The position numbers and the translations under genes were made by a program. A stretch of 64,000 nucleotides of DNA from Paramecium tetraurelia (lineage: Eukaryota > Ciliophora > Oligohymenophorea > Peniculida > Parameciidae): the NCBI RefSeq assembly GCF_000165425.1, contig NW_001799028.1, forward strand, positions 124,001 to 188,000, written 5' to 3'. Under the pieces are notes generated by a model. That model saw nothing but the letters and a program-made list of their open reading frames with translations, made no database searches and was not told the DNA's origin. Of the stretch, positions 40,466 through 53,060 are shown in pieces. Within the stretch, counting starts at the first letter, position 1; each line of letters begins with the position of its first letter.

Positions 40466-40533
40466 ATTAATTAATTATATTTATACTCTTAACCAATTAT
40501 TGATAATGCATAATTATTTATATAATATTTGAA

Positions 40534-41003
40534 ATGTAGGAGTGGCCTAAGAAATTGTTTCTTGCTATTGCATTCGTCTCTTGCTTCACCTGTTATGCAA
40601 GACCAGACTACAATCTCCCGCTATTCGCCTTTGCATATTTGCTTTGGGACATAGACAGACCTGTAAGTGAATCATCTAAGTCAATTTAGGTATCGCAAAA
40701 GATTAGATTAATTTACCTATTTGTTTATTCGTGGATTATTGATTTCGTTTGGCTTGTTTATTGGGGTCCATTTTGGAATTCATCCACTTTCAGTCATAAT
40801 TGGGCTGATGGAATTTAAACCTTTGTGTTAGTGTTGTCCGTTATCAACTTTATCTTGAAAGTAGAAATTGAATTAATATTGTGTAGTTGGGTACAATTGT
40901 AGTGTGCATTTTGGCAGAGAAAGAATGCAAAGATGCATTACATCCTGAAAATGCAATGGGACATGCGAAGAACATCTTTAATAGTGATGGTTAGCATTAA
41001 TGA
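40534..41003 (+). CDS. Four-TM membrane protein, AGTRAP-like (138 aa)
   Basis: Starts MQEWPKKLFLAIAFVSCFTC. Two introns (27 and 26 nt) give exactly 139 codons. Four hydrophobic segments: LFLAIAFVSCFTCYA, YNLPLFAFAYLLWDI, LFVYSWIIDFVWLVYW, and TFVLVLSVINFILK then LGTIVVCILA. The layout and the phrase IIDFVWLVYWGPFW resemble the type-1 angiotensin II receptor-associated protein family, which in other eukaryotes is a small Golgi/endosome membrane protein. Function here unknown. TGA 41001-41003. Confidence 0.7.
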
Positions 41004-41048
41004 ATTACTTAAATTTTTTAAAAAAAAATTAATATCTATTTTAAATTA

Positions 41049-41548
41049 ATGTCTTAATCAGTGCTTTGGGAAGTAGTTAAGGGCAACAATGGTCATTTTT
41101 TGGTCAAGAGAAACGGATTGACCCTCTCAACCGATCCATTCAATAACACCGGAGTTTAAACATACAGCAGCACAGGTACAGAGGCAATATTAATATCAAA
41201 AGGATTCATTACATAAAATGCTATTGGAGTAGTACCAACATAAGCAAAGGCTAATTAAATCAACAATGTGAATTTGGTTGCCAGAAAGAGCACCAAATTC
41301 CAATAGGCTGACAGAAAGACCAAGAATACTCAATCAGTTTATGCTTCAACCTTGAGTGTCAAACACGGAATTCACATCAGCCTCAAGAGTATGTCATCTC
41401 TTATCAACCCTAGGTAATCAGAAAGAGATTCGGCACAAGAAGACTCGGATTGTAGAAGGCAGCTCTCAGAAAATTGGTTAAGTTGAACAGAGCCAATGCT
41501 GTCAGAAGAAGAAATGAAATTGCTGCAACTAAGGCATAAAAGAAATGA
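41049..41548 (+). CDS. RPL28: 60S ribosomal protein L28 (eL28)
   Basis: Starts MSQSVLWEVVKGNNGHFLVK, matching the eL28 N-terminus (W-x-V-V ... FLxKR), followed by GLTLSTDPFNNTGVQTYSST. A 29-nt intron near 41391-41419, ending CAG, restores KRFGTRRLGLQKAALRKLVK and the basic end RRRNEIAATKAQKK. Total 156 residues (human 137). The intron choice is supported by frame, not by an obvious alignment. Stop TGA 41546-41548. Confidence 0.88.
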
Positions 41549-41708
41549 TTTGCATTATCAAACGATGTACAATAAATATATATAAATAAATAATATTATT
41601 ATATAAATGGGAACTATTCTCACAAATAAATATAAAAGGATAATATTTATTAATAATCACATCATAATACATTGATATCTTATTACATGATTTTTAATTT
41701 AAATTAAT

Positions 41709-42032
41709 ATGAAATAAGAAAGAGTTGCACCTAAGCCTTAGTTCGGGATTTTAAAGCAGCAATAACCATCCTTTCCAGATGATGTATTGTCATATAACAG
41801 CAGCAAATCGATGAAGCTATCAAACGATGCAACACTTAAAGTTCGTTATGATCGATTTGGAAATGTCATCGATAAGGCAAGACGAGATCATTAGATCTCC
41901 TTTAGAGATAGAGTTACAAAACAATAAAAGGTCTATGACTTATTCTTGTTTGATTTGTTTAAAGTTGAATAGTTGTAAATTGAGAATCGGAAAAAATAAT
42001 AAAATAAGGGTTGGTGTTGCTCGATTTAATGA
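41709..42032 (+). CDS. Small hypothetical protein (107 aa)
   Basis: Intronless ATG-to-TGA frame of exactly 108 codons with TAA/TAG as Gln. Middle segment VRYDRFGNVIDKARRDHQIS followed by FRDRVTKQQKVYDLF is well-formed and resembles a short motif seen in ciliate-specific proteins. The N-terminus MKQERVAPKPQFGILKQQQP is polar. No TM or signal. Its end lies 49 bp from the convergent RPS4 gene end. Confidence 0.65.
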
Positions 42033-42081
42033 AATGAATTATTTAATATTTTATGTAAATGTGTACTATACTTTAGAATTA

Positions 42082-42993
42082 TCACTATTTTTTAGTTTCT
42101 TCTTGGTGTTCTCTGGCTTATTTCTTTTCAAGAGCTGTCAAATACAATCCGTTGTCATCTGGGAGTGAAATCAAGGACTTCTTTCCTTTTCCGATTGTGA
42201 AGATATTGTTGATTCTTGTAGAGAAGTGCTTTCCATTTGAGTCCTAAGATATATCTTTATTAATTCATACTTTAACATGGACGATGTCAAATGATCCAAG
42301 ATGTCTTTCTCTGTGTTGGATGAGACCCACTCTTCCAATGTTATTACCTCCGATAATGTAACATAAATTTCCTAGTTGATATTATAGATACAGATATTAC
42401 CTGGTTCTTCCTTGAGGAAATCGACAACCTTTCCAGTTTCCAAATCGATTTTTAATGTGTCATTGACATGAATATCAGGGTTGGGGTATCTGATGGTTCT
42501 GGCATCGCTGGTGACAATATAGGGGACATTGTTTGGTCCAACCTTCTTTTGGGTTACTTTGACTAACTTGAATTTGGCCTCATCTGGTTTGATTGATTTT
42601 AATATGAATTTTCCTTAGACATCATACAAAACTCTGTAACTTTCTCTTGTCTTGTCAATTGTGATGACATCTGAGTCATTAATGATATAAAAGTACCTTA
42701 TAAGCCAACTGGATATCCAAAGTCAGATCTCACTTTTCCGTCAACTTTAATATTACCATCCTTATCAGCAAGAATCGTTTAGACTTCTCTTGCATACAAA
42801 GCGTATTTCAGTTTATGTTGCAATATTACAGACAAAGGAATTGATTCTCTCAATTTATGGGGTCCTTATGAGGGTCTTGTTGTCCAATTTCCTCCCAATT
42901 TTGAGAGCATCCAACTCTTGGGTGCTGTGATTCTTTTCATATGTTTCTTGGGTCCTCTTGCCTATAGATAATAGTAATCACTATTCTTACCAT
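42082..42993 (-). CDS. RPS4: 40S ribosomal protein S4 (eS4)
   Basis: Starts M | [20 protein letters not shown] with a 29-nt intron placed immediately after the initiator ATG, so the first exon contributes one codon. It continues [20 protein letters not shown]-like (the middle residues cross the join), [56 protein letters not shown] and ends near [20 protein letters not shown]. These match eS4, including its KOW and C-terminal segments. About 260 residues, as in other eukaryotes. TGA 42082-42084. Confidence 0.95.
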
Positions 42994-43233
42994 GATTGTT
43001 TAAAGAAAAAATTAAAATCTTTTTAATTTAATTCAAAATGCCAATACTCATAACATCAGAAATATTTTATTATTATGTACAATATTTATGCTATTCATAT
43101 TATGACAATTTAATATGAAGGTATGAACTACGCAATTACAGAGCACAATATCTTCTTGATTCAGATTCTGATAATTAATACAATGAGAGAATCAATTTTA
43201 AATTACAATAAGCGATTTTAATATTTAATATAA

Positions 43234-44030
43234 ATGCAATTCTAATAATTAATGCCCGTAGGATATGTGAAACAACCTCCTCTTAAGACATTTGTTATTG
43301 CGAAGATTAAGAAGGAAAATACTGAGAAATAGATAAAACTGTATAAACAAAAATATCACCAATACTTCTATCAGCATGATTATCTGAAATTGGTTAAACA
43401 AGGTAAAGAGAAGGATCATGTATTGATGTTATTTTGTTTTCCAGAAGTAAGTCTGCTGATTGTTATCAATAGGACTTAGAGAAGATGAAGGTGGACTTTG
43501 AAGTGGAGGAATATATTGAAATTGAATTGCCAAGCATTGCCCCTATTCACAAAGATTAGAAGTCTCTGTATAATGACTATTGGAATATCTTGCATCCGAA
43601 TTACGAGTATCCGCATAAGCAAAACAAAGATGCAGCTCTGAGAATGCAATAGATTTTAGATACCAAAGTCACAAGGAATAAATGCATCCTCTATGATGAG
43701 GACAACACTATTGTGATTGAAGCAGAAGATGAAACGCACATCAATAATGCTAGACATTGTGTCATGGTAGCAATGGAGAAGTTGGCAGAACACAACAAAA
43801 ATGAGAATCAATAGAAGCACTTTCATGATTTATAGTATTATGCTAAAGAAATGACTTTGGTAATATACTTTGAACCATGCATAATGTGTGCTATGGCTTT
43901 GGTTCATTCAAGAATTAAGGAGGTGTATTACTACCAAAAGAGAGTGGTAGATGGAGGACTCAATGATCAATTATAACTTAATAACCTGAAACAACTAAAT
44001 CATAAATATTTAGTGTTCTATTAGCATTGA
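43234..44030 (+). CDS. tRNA-specific adenosine deaminase subunit 3-like (ADAT3/Tad3)
   Basis: Noncatalytic partner in the Tad2/Tad3 heterodimer that makes inosine at the tRNA wobble position. The deaminase half ends with PCIMCAMALVHSRIKEVYY, the zinc PCxxC motif with the ADAT3-type MALVHSR tail. The proton-shuttle motif reads RHCVMVAMEKLAEH: Val replaces the catalytic Glu of HAE, as in Tad3. The N-terminal half is Lys-rich and poorly conserved (MQFQQLMPVGYVKQPPLK). One 26-nt intron gives 257 codons exactly. TGA 44028-44030. Confidence 0.88.
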
Positions 44031-44070
44031 TTTAATTTTATTTATAATTCAATTGCTATTATTTGTAAGT

Positions 44071-46233
44071 TCATTTATAACGTTGGTTAATTAAGCAACC
44101 TATTATGAAATGGAACTAAACATATATCTGTTAATAAATACTCGTAAAACTATTGAGCGTACTCTAAATTGTAAAATACTTCCTGAATGACTTTTAGAGA
44201 ATCCTCAAATTCTTGCTCTCCCTAATTGGCAAGTTTAAGAAACTCTTATTTATCCTCCATTTGACATGCAATCTATTCTAAATCCTTTAGATTTATGGAA
44301 GCAAACTAAATAAATGTAATTGTTGTTACTATAGCATCGTATTCTGTAATCTTTATTTGGATCATCTTTAATGCTTATAATAGAAGATTTGCGTCGATTT
44401 TTTAATTGCTGCTCTGATCCAATCCCATATCATCGATGTACTTCTCTAGACTAGCCAATTGGAGTTTTATTAAGTCCATCTTGTTAATTATAGTCTCAAC
44501 AGCAACAGACAACTTTTTCAAAGTGTTTAGATTCTTCCTGAAGAAGTTCTGAGACTCCTACAAGGAATTCTACATTTTACTGGCGATCATTTGATTATTG
44601 TTCTATTCAATAAATAGTAATTGTTCCTTAATGCCCTTAATCTGTTCTTCTGTGGTTCTATTTATTAGGCTTGCCTCTAAAAGCTTCTTTTGTACATCTA
44701 TTTATTATAATGACATCAAATACCCTCAACAATTCTTCTGAAATTTTCAATCTATTATGATAAGAGTTAATATCCCTGAGTGGGAGGTTCCTTTTACACA
44801 GAGCATAAATCCAATTGATTTTTTATATTTATTAATTTCTTTCCTTATTCTTACTGCAATTGATGAATCTTTTGAATTTATTGTTGGCATCCTTTCCATC
44901 CTCCCTTTTGTTTAATAAAATCAACTTTAAGTTGGATTGATTGGGTTAATTTTAGAGTTTCAGCATTTTGATAAGAATCAACCATGAATTGTATGTTGTA
45001 TTAGAAATAAATCTAATTAAAATTATTTTGTAGATCTAATAGTTTTTATTAGGCATAAGTTTTATGAGCATTTATTTCTTAGATTAGTTTTCGGGTTTCC
45101 ACATGTACTTCCTATTATTTGTTATCCCACTTGTTTTAAAATGACTCTGGAGGCCTAGCCTTAATGAGATCCTATTTGACTGGCAATTGCAATAATTCAT
45201 ACTCCTTTGCTATAGGGTGTTTAAAAGCATTTTCATTGAGATACAAGTACTCTTTCTTAAGTGCTATAAGCTACTATTATTGCAAGAGAAGGAACTCATT
45301 CTTGTGTTTAAACTTTTTAAAAAGTTCCACTATTGATTATTCAGCCTTATTCAAATAGGTTATGGCTTTGCCCATTCTTTATTCTCGTGGAACCTCTTTG
45401 GCAGTGCTAGCCATCAATTTGGCCAACTCCATATTGGTGATAACAACAGTGACAGTGTGATCATTGGAGAACCTCTCCATCAACTAATTATAAATGATGG
45501 GGGGTATTGGTTTCTTGTTACTGGTTTTGGTTTATATCAAGCATCTAATAGTTTACTCGTACATCTTGGAAGACTCTTGTAACAAACCCAAAGCTATAAG
45601 AAGTTCATCTGGATTTTTGATTGTTTGGAAATGATCATACAATTTCTTATATCCATAGGCTTAGGCCTATTGATTAGAGGAAAGATTACGTAGCAATTGT
45701 GCATGTGAATGTGCACTAATGATAGATCGGAATGCTATTAGATAGTCCTTGAATTGACAAAGGCCGTGACTTCAGAGAGTCTCTAAAAACACCACTGGGA
45801 ATTACGACTCTTGCTAATTGCATCCTTGATGGTTGGCATGTTCTGTCCCAAATGATAATAGAGCAATCCAAGATTGTATAGAGAGCAGGAGTATTCGTAA
45901 TGCCATTAATTGGATTGAGTAAATTTATTCTAAAATATTCTATCTGTGTTACAGGTTCATAGGAATCATTCCACGAGAATGAGATTTCAAGCTTAACTTG
46001 TTAATCTATGGCTGAGTCCAAAAGGAGAATATATTCGGTCAGTAATTTCTCAAGTTAGAGACAAGCCTCCACATCCCCCTTATTACAATCCTACCAACGA
46101 TAGTCAGTGATCTGCTTTCTATATTCATCGATTTTATTGACTAATTAATTCTTATTCGATATCAATAGACTATTACCTCAGTCCTGGGAAATTTGATTGC
46201 CTTAGTTTATTTAAATCTGAAACCAAAGTTCAT
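44071..46233 (-). CDS. BRO1-domain protein (ALIX/Rim20-like), coiled-coil C-terminus
   Basis: Endosomal ESCRT-associated scaffold by family. An N-terminal FRFKQTKAIKFPRTE-like opening, then VKLEISFSWNDSYEPVTQIE and TPALYNLGLLYYHLG correspond to the BRO1 TPR-like helices with the FxW/YDS motif and the 'filling of column' helices. QAYGYKKLYDHFQTIKNPDE is the long helix segment. Coiled coils follow (LRKLIQEINAHKTYAQQKLL, ESFQNKWDNKQQEVHVETRK). Several introns; the exact junctions at the N-terminus were not fully resolved. End at TGA 44071-44073 depends on a 22-nt final intron near 44105. Start ATG 46233. Confidence 0.7.
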
Positions 46234-46290
46234 ATTATTATTATTTATGTATTTGGCGAGAATAAATATTACAAATATTTAAGTTATCAC

Positions 46291-49058
46291 TCATAATCTC
46301 TACTTCCCTTAGGCTTACTTTAATAGATGCAACAAGGTTTCTTGTCTACGACTCTTTCGTTTCTTCGTCTATCTCTAGAACACCATCATCTTTTCTTGAT
46401 ACTACAATGAGAATCGAAATCATACTCTGGTCAACACCAATGAAATGTTGTTGTGAGAATTGTAATTGCTGAATTCGCAAACCCTCTCGAATTGCTAGAA
46501 GATATCTATGTATTATCCCATAATCTTTTCCTAATCATCGTCCTCCTCCTCAGAACTATCATCTAACTTTAATTTTACTGATTTTCTTCTCATTATTTAG
46601 TTTATCTGTAATGAGGGTACTTACAAAACCTATTAACATCCTTGTTCATTCATCACATACAACGACTCATTCACTCCCTTCTTCACACCCTTCTCATTTA
46701 CAGGCACTTCCTCATCAGGAGACTCTGTCTGAGATCCATAATTTACTGAAGTCTTCCTGTGATTCTTGCCCCCAGTTGTATTCAGAAATTGATTATTCTG
46801 ACAAAACCTAAAAGTTCTAGGAGAGGAATCATCCAAAGACACCAAGACCCTCTATGATAAAGATGACTTCCCCATAGTCTGGACATTATTTTGCATCTGA
46901 TTACAAGTGGGTTGATTTCCAAAATGGATACCATGTTGTTATTACAATTCCTTCATCTCCTCTATCTAAACTAGATCTTCATTCTTCATCATGTAATTGA
47001 GAACACTCTCCAAAACAATGAAATGATGCTTCAATGCATACATTTTCCTCGTATGGTTATGTCTAAGGTACTGTGGTGTTCTGTCGACTGGAGTGAACTT
47101 CCTGTAATTGTACAACGTCTTGATTCTATTAGGTAATCCAAATAACAAGGGACAAGTATTTGTAAAATGACAATCGCTTTGGCAACTATTACATTTTATT
47201 TGAATTGCTTTAAAATTTTAATTTTGAACAATGTCATCTGTGATCTACTAGAAAATTTCCTAAGCTTATACACTTTAAATATATACATAATCCAACGGAT
47301 GATCCTTAAAGATGAAGTGCAATTACTCTCTTGAGATCTGGAGAACTTTAGTTGTTTGTGAAGCTATGGCATCATAGGAGTAGGCTCTTTTTGAGAAGAA
47401 ATCCAATTACCCAACAAAAGAGGGATTGTTTATCTTTTATAACAATCTCGATTAATCATTGAGAGTAACGACTAGTTTTATCTCCCCTGTTACGAGAATG
47501 AATAATTAAGTTGATTTATTATTTCTTCTGAATAGGTAATCGTCAGATTGGATTTATCTCTCCTCTAAATACATACATAATTTATTCAACAAAGGTTAAC
47601 TGAAATTCTTAAAGAAAGATAATTGATTTATTATTTTAGCATTCACATCTACAATCATCTGATCTTTCAAACTTTTGGGGATCAAATCTGCAAATTAAAT
47701 TACTTTCTAAGAGGGTTTGCTCCACAAATATTCAAAATATCTTCTAAACTTGATTTAAAGATCATCAGACACATTCTAGCTTTTTAAATATCTATTTAAT
47801 TGATTCATGTTATTCTTTAATTGAACTGATTACTTAGAGAAGTCTTGGAATATGCCTCCTATATTGTTGACAGTATATGCAAATGTTGCAGATGAGATCA
47901 TAGTCATAAAGATTACAAAGATACGTTCAGTCAAATTCACAGGGATGATATCTCCATATCCAATGGTTGTCATTGTAACAATACTCCAATAAAATGAGAC
48001 TACATATCTATCCAACCAAGATTCGTTCTACAATTAGGCAACCTTCAACCAAGTCTTGCCTTCATGATGACCCCATTCTCCCCACTGTCCGATGATATGC
48101 CAAATGCAGGCTGAAAAGTGGGCTACTAATATCATAAAAGATCTAATGCATATGTATAGGCATACATCATCTTGAATAAATCGAATATTGCCGTTTGTCT
48201 ATTCGTCAACTCCAAACGATTAAACAGAGATGAGAATAAACTTGACAACTAGAATACTTTCAAAACTATCACAAAATCAAAGTATCTAAAGTTGAATTGT
48301 TGACCTATAAAGAAAGGAACAACCAAAAACAAATCAATAAAAAAGCCTATCCAATATTAATACCCATTAACCTTCAATGCAATAGAATTTGACTATCTTT
48401 GCTCTGCTTGTGATTAGTATTCCCTTGTTGTAAATGCAAGTGTTGAATTTCAATGCGATATCCAAGAGAAATGAATAAACAGGTAATTGTTCGAAGATGA
48501 ATTCCTTACTGTTCAATGGAAATTCTTCAATTTCTGGAAAGGAAATACGCAAAGAAACATAAAACACATTTATAGTAACAATCACTATTAGATAGATATT
48601 CCAAATGATTATGATAGCATCATCTGGTTTTAAGAGCCACTTTCTGAAATTGCTTTTCTAAAAATGGTTGTTGTGTTCTGCTATATTGATACATATATAC
48701 ACAGTATGCAGGAAAACCAATTATTTAATTTGAGCAGGAAGCGAGAGGGTCTATCTTTAGGTAGGAGTCCTTGATATCTGTAATAATTATAGTGAGATGC
48801 ATTGTCATTAATTAAATTGAATTCTTGCTTTGAAAAATGAGTCAGATCCCTCTTTGTGATCTGTCTAGTGATCAGAGCAATGAATCTGGAGACTATCAGT
48901 ATTATTTTGAATGCTTTGTATTTCCAAATAGGATTTTCTATTCCAAAACTTTGATGTTGAGTCCTTCTACCCCACAATAGCACTTTGGAGCTCTTGTTTA
49001 TATTTGTTTCAAGGGGATCTGGACAATCCTCGATGTTGCTGATTTAACTTATAATCAT
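46291..49058 (-). CDS. Cyclic-nucleotide-gated/KCNH-type K+ channel
   Basis: Six-TM K+ channel with pore signature TMTTIGYGDIIPVN near 47920. Starts MIISQISNIEDCPDPLETNI; S1-S4 lie between about 48.7 and 48.2 kb. After S6 (AYTVNNIGGIFQ) comes a C-linker and a cNMP-binding-like domain (LYILVTGEIKLVVTLND and DYVYIQSVQAQEIFQQI region, about 47.3-47.7 kb). A long cytosolic tail ends in an acidic/polar stretch (KLDDSSEEEDDDQEK). About 870 residues. The cyclic-nucleotide pocket is divergent, so ligand binding is uncertain. Start and TGA 46291-46293 are firm; the tail model assumes a continuous frame near 46610. Confidence 0.88.
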
Positions 49059-49082
49059 AAAATTATAATAATTATTTAAAAC

Positions 49083-49952
49083 ATGGATAAACTTGATAAA
49101 ATTATTGCACAATTAGACGAATTGGAAATTAGTCAAAAACACAGGGAAGAGTTGCTCAAAAGAAATCAAGCAACATTCCTCCTGAGATTGCCAAAAGTAC
49201 TCAATCAGATTTGTTATTCAGGTCATTTTAATATAGAGAGTGTGTGGATTTTTGGATGATAATGATCTATATAGATTTACAGCAACATGTTCCACACTCA
49301 GAAAGGTGATGTTTTGTCCTTTGGGATTCAAACTATTGATGTTGAGTAGAAATGCTAATCATTTGGTTGGAGGACCCAAACATTCTCAAATACAACTGAA
49401 ACATGAAAAGATCGACATTATCTCATGTGGCAATTTGTCAACCAACAGCAGTATGTTTGACACAGAGGAGGATGCACTAGCCTAATTAGAGGTTTTGAAA
49501 GCTGTGAAGGATTTCTTATAGAGCAAATTGCAGGATTCGCAAGCAACCATTTAAAAATTACAAGACATGTTGGAAGATGCCCAAGCTACTCTAAAATATG
49601 AAAAATCAGTCAATTTAAGGTTGCAATCCAAAATAAACATTCTGCAAAATCAACTATCGATATCTGAACTCTAGAGGTAGGATGTTAGGGAGAACTTGGC
49701 AGAATTGAATTCTAAATACAACAAAATTGTATCGCATTATAGATATTCTCATAGATCACTTAAATGGAATAGGACAAAATCATCTTGTTGGAAGACAAGG
49801 AGAAGCTTCTAAAACACAAGCAAGTCTTGATCGAAGAGGTCTACAGATTGAGAGGTGTGGTGGCCAAGATGGAGGAAAACCAAAACAATTATAAGGAAGC
49901 CTTAAGACAGGTTAAAACCTTTATGGAAAGCGTAGAAGTTAAACCTGTTTGA
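49083..49952 (+). CDS. F-box protein with C-terminal coiled coil
   Basis: Likely substrate adaptor of an SCF (cullin-RING) ligase. MDKLDKIIAQLDELEISQKH leads to the F-box LPKVLNQILCGFLDDNDLYR, made from two exons joined across a 28-nt intron near 49210 (intron end read as GAG, unusual). After it comes FTATCSTLRKVMFCPLGFKL. The C-terminal half is a long coiled coil (ESVNLRLQSKINILQNQLSI-type). A second intron of 26 nt near 49725-49760 gives exactly 272 codons. TGA 49950-49952. It would pair with a cullin 1-type scaffold; the cullin at 21947 is one candidate (inference). Confidence 0.75.
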
Positions 49953-50091
49953 TTTTGTTATCGATTGAATTATTAATTAATTTTGATGATGTACTATTTT
50001 TCACAATTTACAAACTCAATTAAAATTGGATATTTTAGAGTGTGTATTTTTAGTTTAAAAATCTTATCAAATATTCCAATTTTAATTATTC

Positions 50092-51349
50092 ATGGATTAT
50101 TAATTACCATCTCTAGCTGATCCCTTCACATGGGTTTCTTACAGTATTTTGGGCATCCTGGTAGGCTTATCATAAGCTGGTGGTATTGGTGGTGGACCAA
50201 TCATATCCCCAGTCATGATGGTTTTGTTAGGGTGTCCAAGTAAAAAGGCAATTTGGAACACTTACATAATGCTTTTAGGAGGAAGTCTTGGTAATTTCCT
50301 TCGGTTGGGCAAAGAAAGAGTAAAAATTTATATTTAAACTTCTATAGACTGCCAATGGAAATGCACCATTAATCAATTATTAATTAGTTCAAATAACATT
50401 GCCATTGTTATTAGCTGGAGCCATTTTGGGCGTAGCAACAGGTAAATGGTTACCAAAATTGATCATTGTGATCTTTCTATTTGGAATATTGATGACAGTC
50501 TTCCTGAAAACCAAGAGTTTGTACGCCAAAACTCGTAGCAAAGAAATGAATGAACAATTAATCCCAGTCGAACTAAAAGACCTGACAGTTTAAAAAGAGA
50601 GCAATCACTCAAAAGAATTGAATATATTAAAGGAGAAAGATGCAAGACTCTACCCAATAGAGCCACTTACAGAAATCAGTTTGACTATTTTGATCATCAT
50701 AGTCGTAACTCTATTAAAGGGATCAGGGGCAGTACCATCTCTTTTGGGTGTTGATTTTTGTGGCTATGGCTATCATTTCTTAAATTTTGTTATTTTTGGA
50801 ATAGCCTTTTATAATGTTTAAAGATATAGGAAATAAATATCAAAGGACGAAGAATATAGGGAATCCATTGGTTACGATTTTGCAGATGGCAAAATGAGTT
50901 CTGTATTTGATATTACAGTGAAATCCAGTCTATATGCTGGCTTTTTGGGTGGACTGGTTGGATTAGGAGGAGGTGTGGTATTGACTCCGCTTTGGTTAGA
51001 AACTGGAATCAACCCTCCTCGAGCAGCTGCTTCAGCTACTTTCACAGTATTATTCACTTCATCCATATCAGTATTTATTATAGCTCTATCGGGAGGCTAT
51101 TAATTTTCTGAATTTATAATTTTGGGGGTAAATATAATTTGTTTATAATATTAGTTGGTTTCAAGTCTTGGCAGTTATTTGGTTGCAGGATTCCTGAAAA
51201 AGTTGGTGAAAAAATATAAAAGAGAGTCGATTCTCATTCAAGTGCTTCTAGGAGTAATTTCGTTTGGTTTGATTATACTTCCCTTTCAATCTATTAAGGA
51301 TGTTTATCACAATCCACTTGGTGCCATTTAATTTGGTCGTTTGTGCTGA
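50092..51349 (+). CDS. TauE/SafE-family membrane transporter
   Basis: About 8-TM anion transporter family (bacterial sulfite/taurine exporters, also found in protists and plants). Starts MDYQLPSLADPFTWVSYSIL; the family signature GLSQAGGIGGGPIISP is at about 50175 and its second-half counterpart GLVGLGGGVVLTPLWLETGI near 50960-51000, followed by AAASATFTVLFTSS. Polar loop between halves around 50550-50640. Several introns (for example near 50320 and 51130). Ends AIQFGRLC, TGA 51347-51349. Substrate not known. Confidence 0.85.
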
Positions 51350-51422
51350 TACTTCTGACAATTTTTATCTTTATTTAATATATTATTATGTATCGTAAAT
51401 TAAAGACAATAAATTGATATGT

Positions 51423-52918
51423 TCATAACAAAGTGAGTGAGTAAGATTGTGGATTGAATGGCACATAGGCTTGCTAAAATAATTTAAATTTGACCTCTTT
51501 TATAAATAAAATATATTACTGTTTTATGAAATTTCTAAATGTTTCATGATTAAACTATATTCATAAGCCAGAACCTTTTTAGTAGAAATTAAATCTGACT
51601 CATTAAAACTACCTAAAAGTTCCATTTCTACGAATTATTCCTTTTGAACTTAAATAGTAACAAATAATTCTTTGGATTAAAGAGCTTCCATCATAGCAAT
51701 TAGAAAAACACTAAAAATGGATGGACACGTTTTAATCTTGATTTATTGTTAATTAGAAACTGTAATTTTTTTGGACTTATACAATTGATTTAACTGTTGA
51801 AGGATTGTATCTAGATTGACAAATTTGGCTTTGATTTGTGAATTGTTTAGATCTTGAATCAGTTTAATAAGCATCAACTTTTTTTATACCTTTTTCACAT
51901 GATCCTGATTGAAATTCTTTTTTTAAATCAGTTGACATAGCTTAATAATGATATTGAGTAATTGATCATACTTTGTTTGCATAAGTTCATTGTTAGTCTA
52001 GACCAGATTAGAAATCTAAGGAAATACAAGGAGTATTGTTGGTTTATTACTGAAATAAACAGAGTATTCAATTTTGATTATGAGTTTTTAATGTGAAATT
52101 GTGATTGTCTTATTAAACAGATCAACACAATTCTATTTAAAATTCTTAATTTCATTGTATATCACTTATTCAATAGTTTAATCATTGTGTTTTGCCTCTC
52201 TTAAGAACTTCAGTGCATCTTCATTGGAACTAAATAATCGTTGGCAATTCAAAATTTTGATAATCTGGAATTTGAACTACTCCTCATCGAAAGAGATCAA
52301 AATGTAAGGGATTTACTTAGTAATTTGGGTCAGTATGTTTTCCCATGATTGATCCACCAATGTTAATAAATATTAGGATCTGATTGCCTTATGATATTGG
52401 TATAAATATCTGGATGCGTAAAGGATGAGGATGAAGGCTGAGAATATTGCAGAATACTCTATACTGGTGCTTTTAGTGAAGATAATGATGACCCTTATGA
52501 TTGAAATGGAAATAAGAGAAAACATTGCATCTATGTACTCACCAGCCAGAATAATTAAAAAGTTTGATCCCATCTGGTTGACGCCTCTAAGGTGAGCTGA
52601 TAATGAATCAGAGGATTCTTCGACAAACAAAAAATAAATAGTGAAAGCATGATTCAACAAAATTAAGGATGGTCTCAAAAATCGTTTGTATTTCTTACTC
52701 AAAAGATACTGCAGAAATATATAGGAGATCATGGCTATATAAGTATACACATTAAAGTAATTTTATTACAATAGGCCCTGTCCTATTCTAACAATGAAAA
52801 CTACTGCGAAACCCAGAGTTATCAGCGTAAACATTGTCATTCTAATCTCACCAATACTCGTCTATTAATATTTAGCCTCAATCTACGGGTTTTTGAATGT
52901 AAGTAAGTATTTGTTCAT
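51423..52918 (-). CDS. Polytopic membrane protein with coiled-coil/helical cytosolic domain
   Basis: Starts MNKYLLTFKNPQIEAKYQQT. About six TMs in the N-terminal 210 residues (MTMFTLITLGFAVVFIVRIG; YTYIAMISYIFLQYL; ISISIIRVIIIFT; FILILYASRYLYQY). The C-terminal 280 residues are helical and charged (LLTLVDQSWENILTQITKQI; FNQDHVKKVQKKLMLIKL; QLYKSKKITVSNQQQ). The layout of TMs plus a helical tail recalls membrane sensor kinases, including a possible ATPase-like end, but no catalytic motif was seen. A final 23-nt intron gives TGA 51423-51425. Confidence 0.6.
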
Positions 52919-53060
52919 GTGTGACTTTAATTTAATAAATATAAATGGAATTAAATTATTTAAGTATTTTGGATTTTCTATTTTTATAATAAATTTTTAT
53001 AAAATTAGAAATTATGTTTAATTATATATAAGAATTGAATTCATTCCCAAATCCACTATT

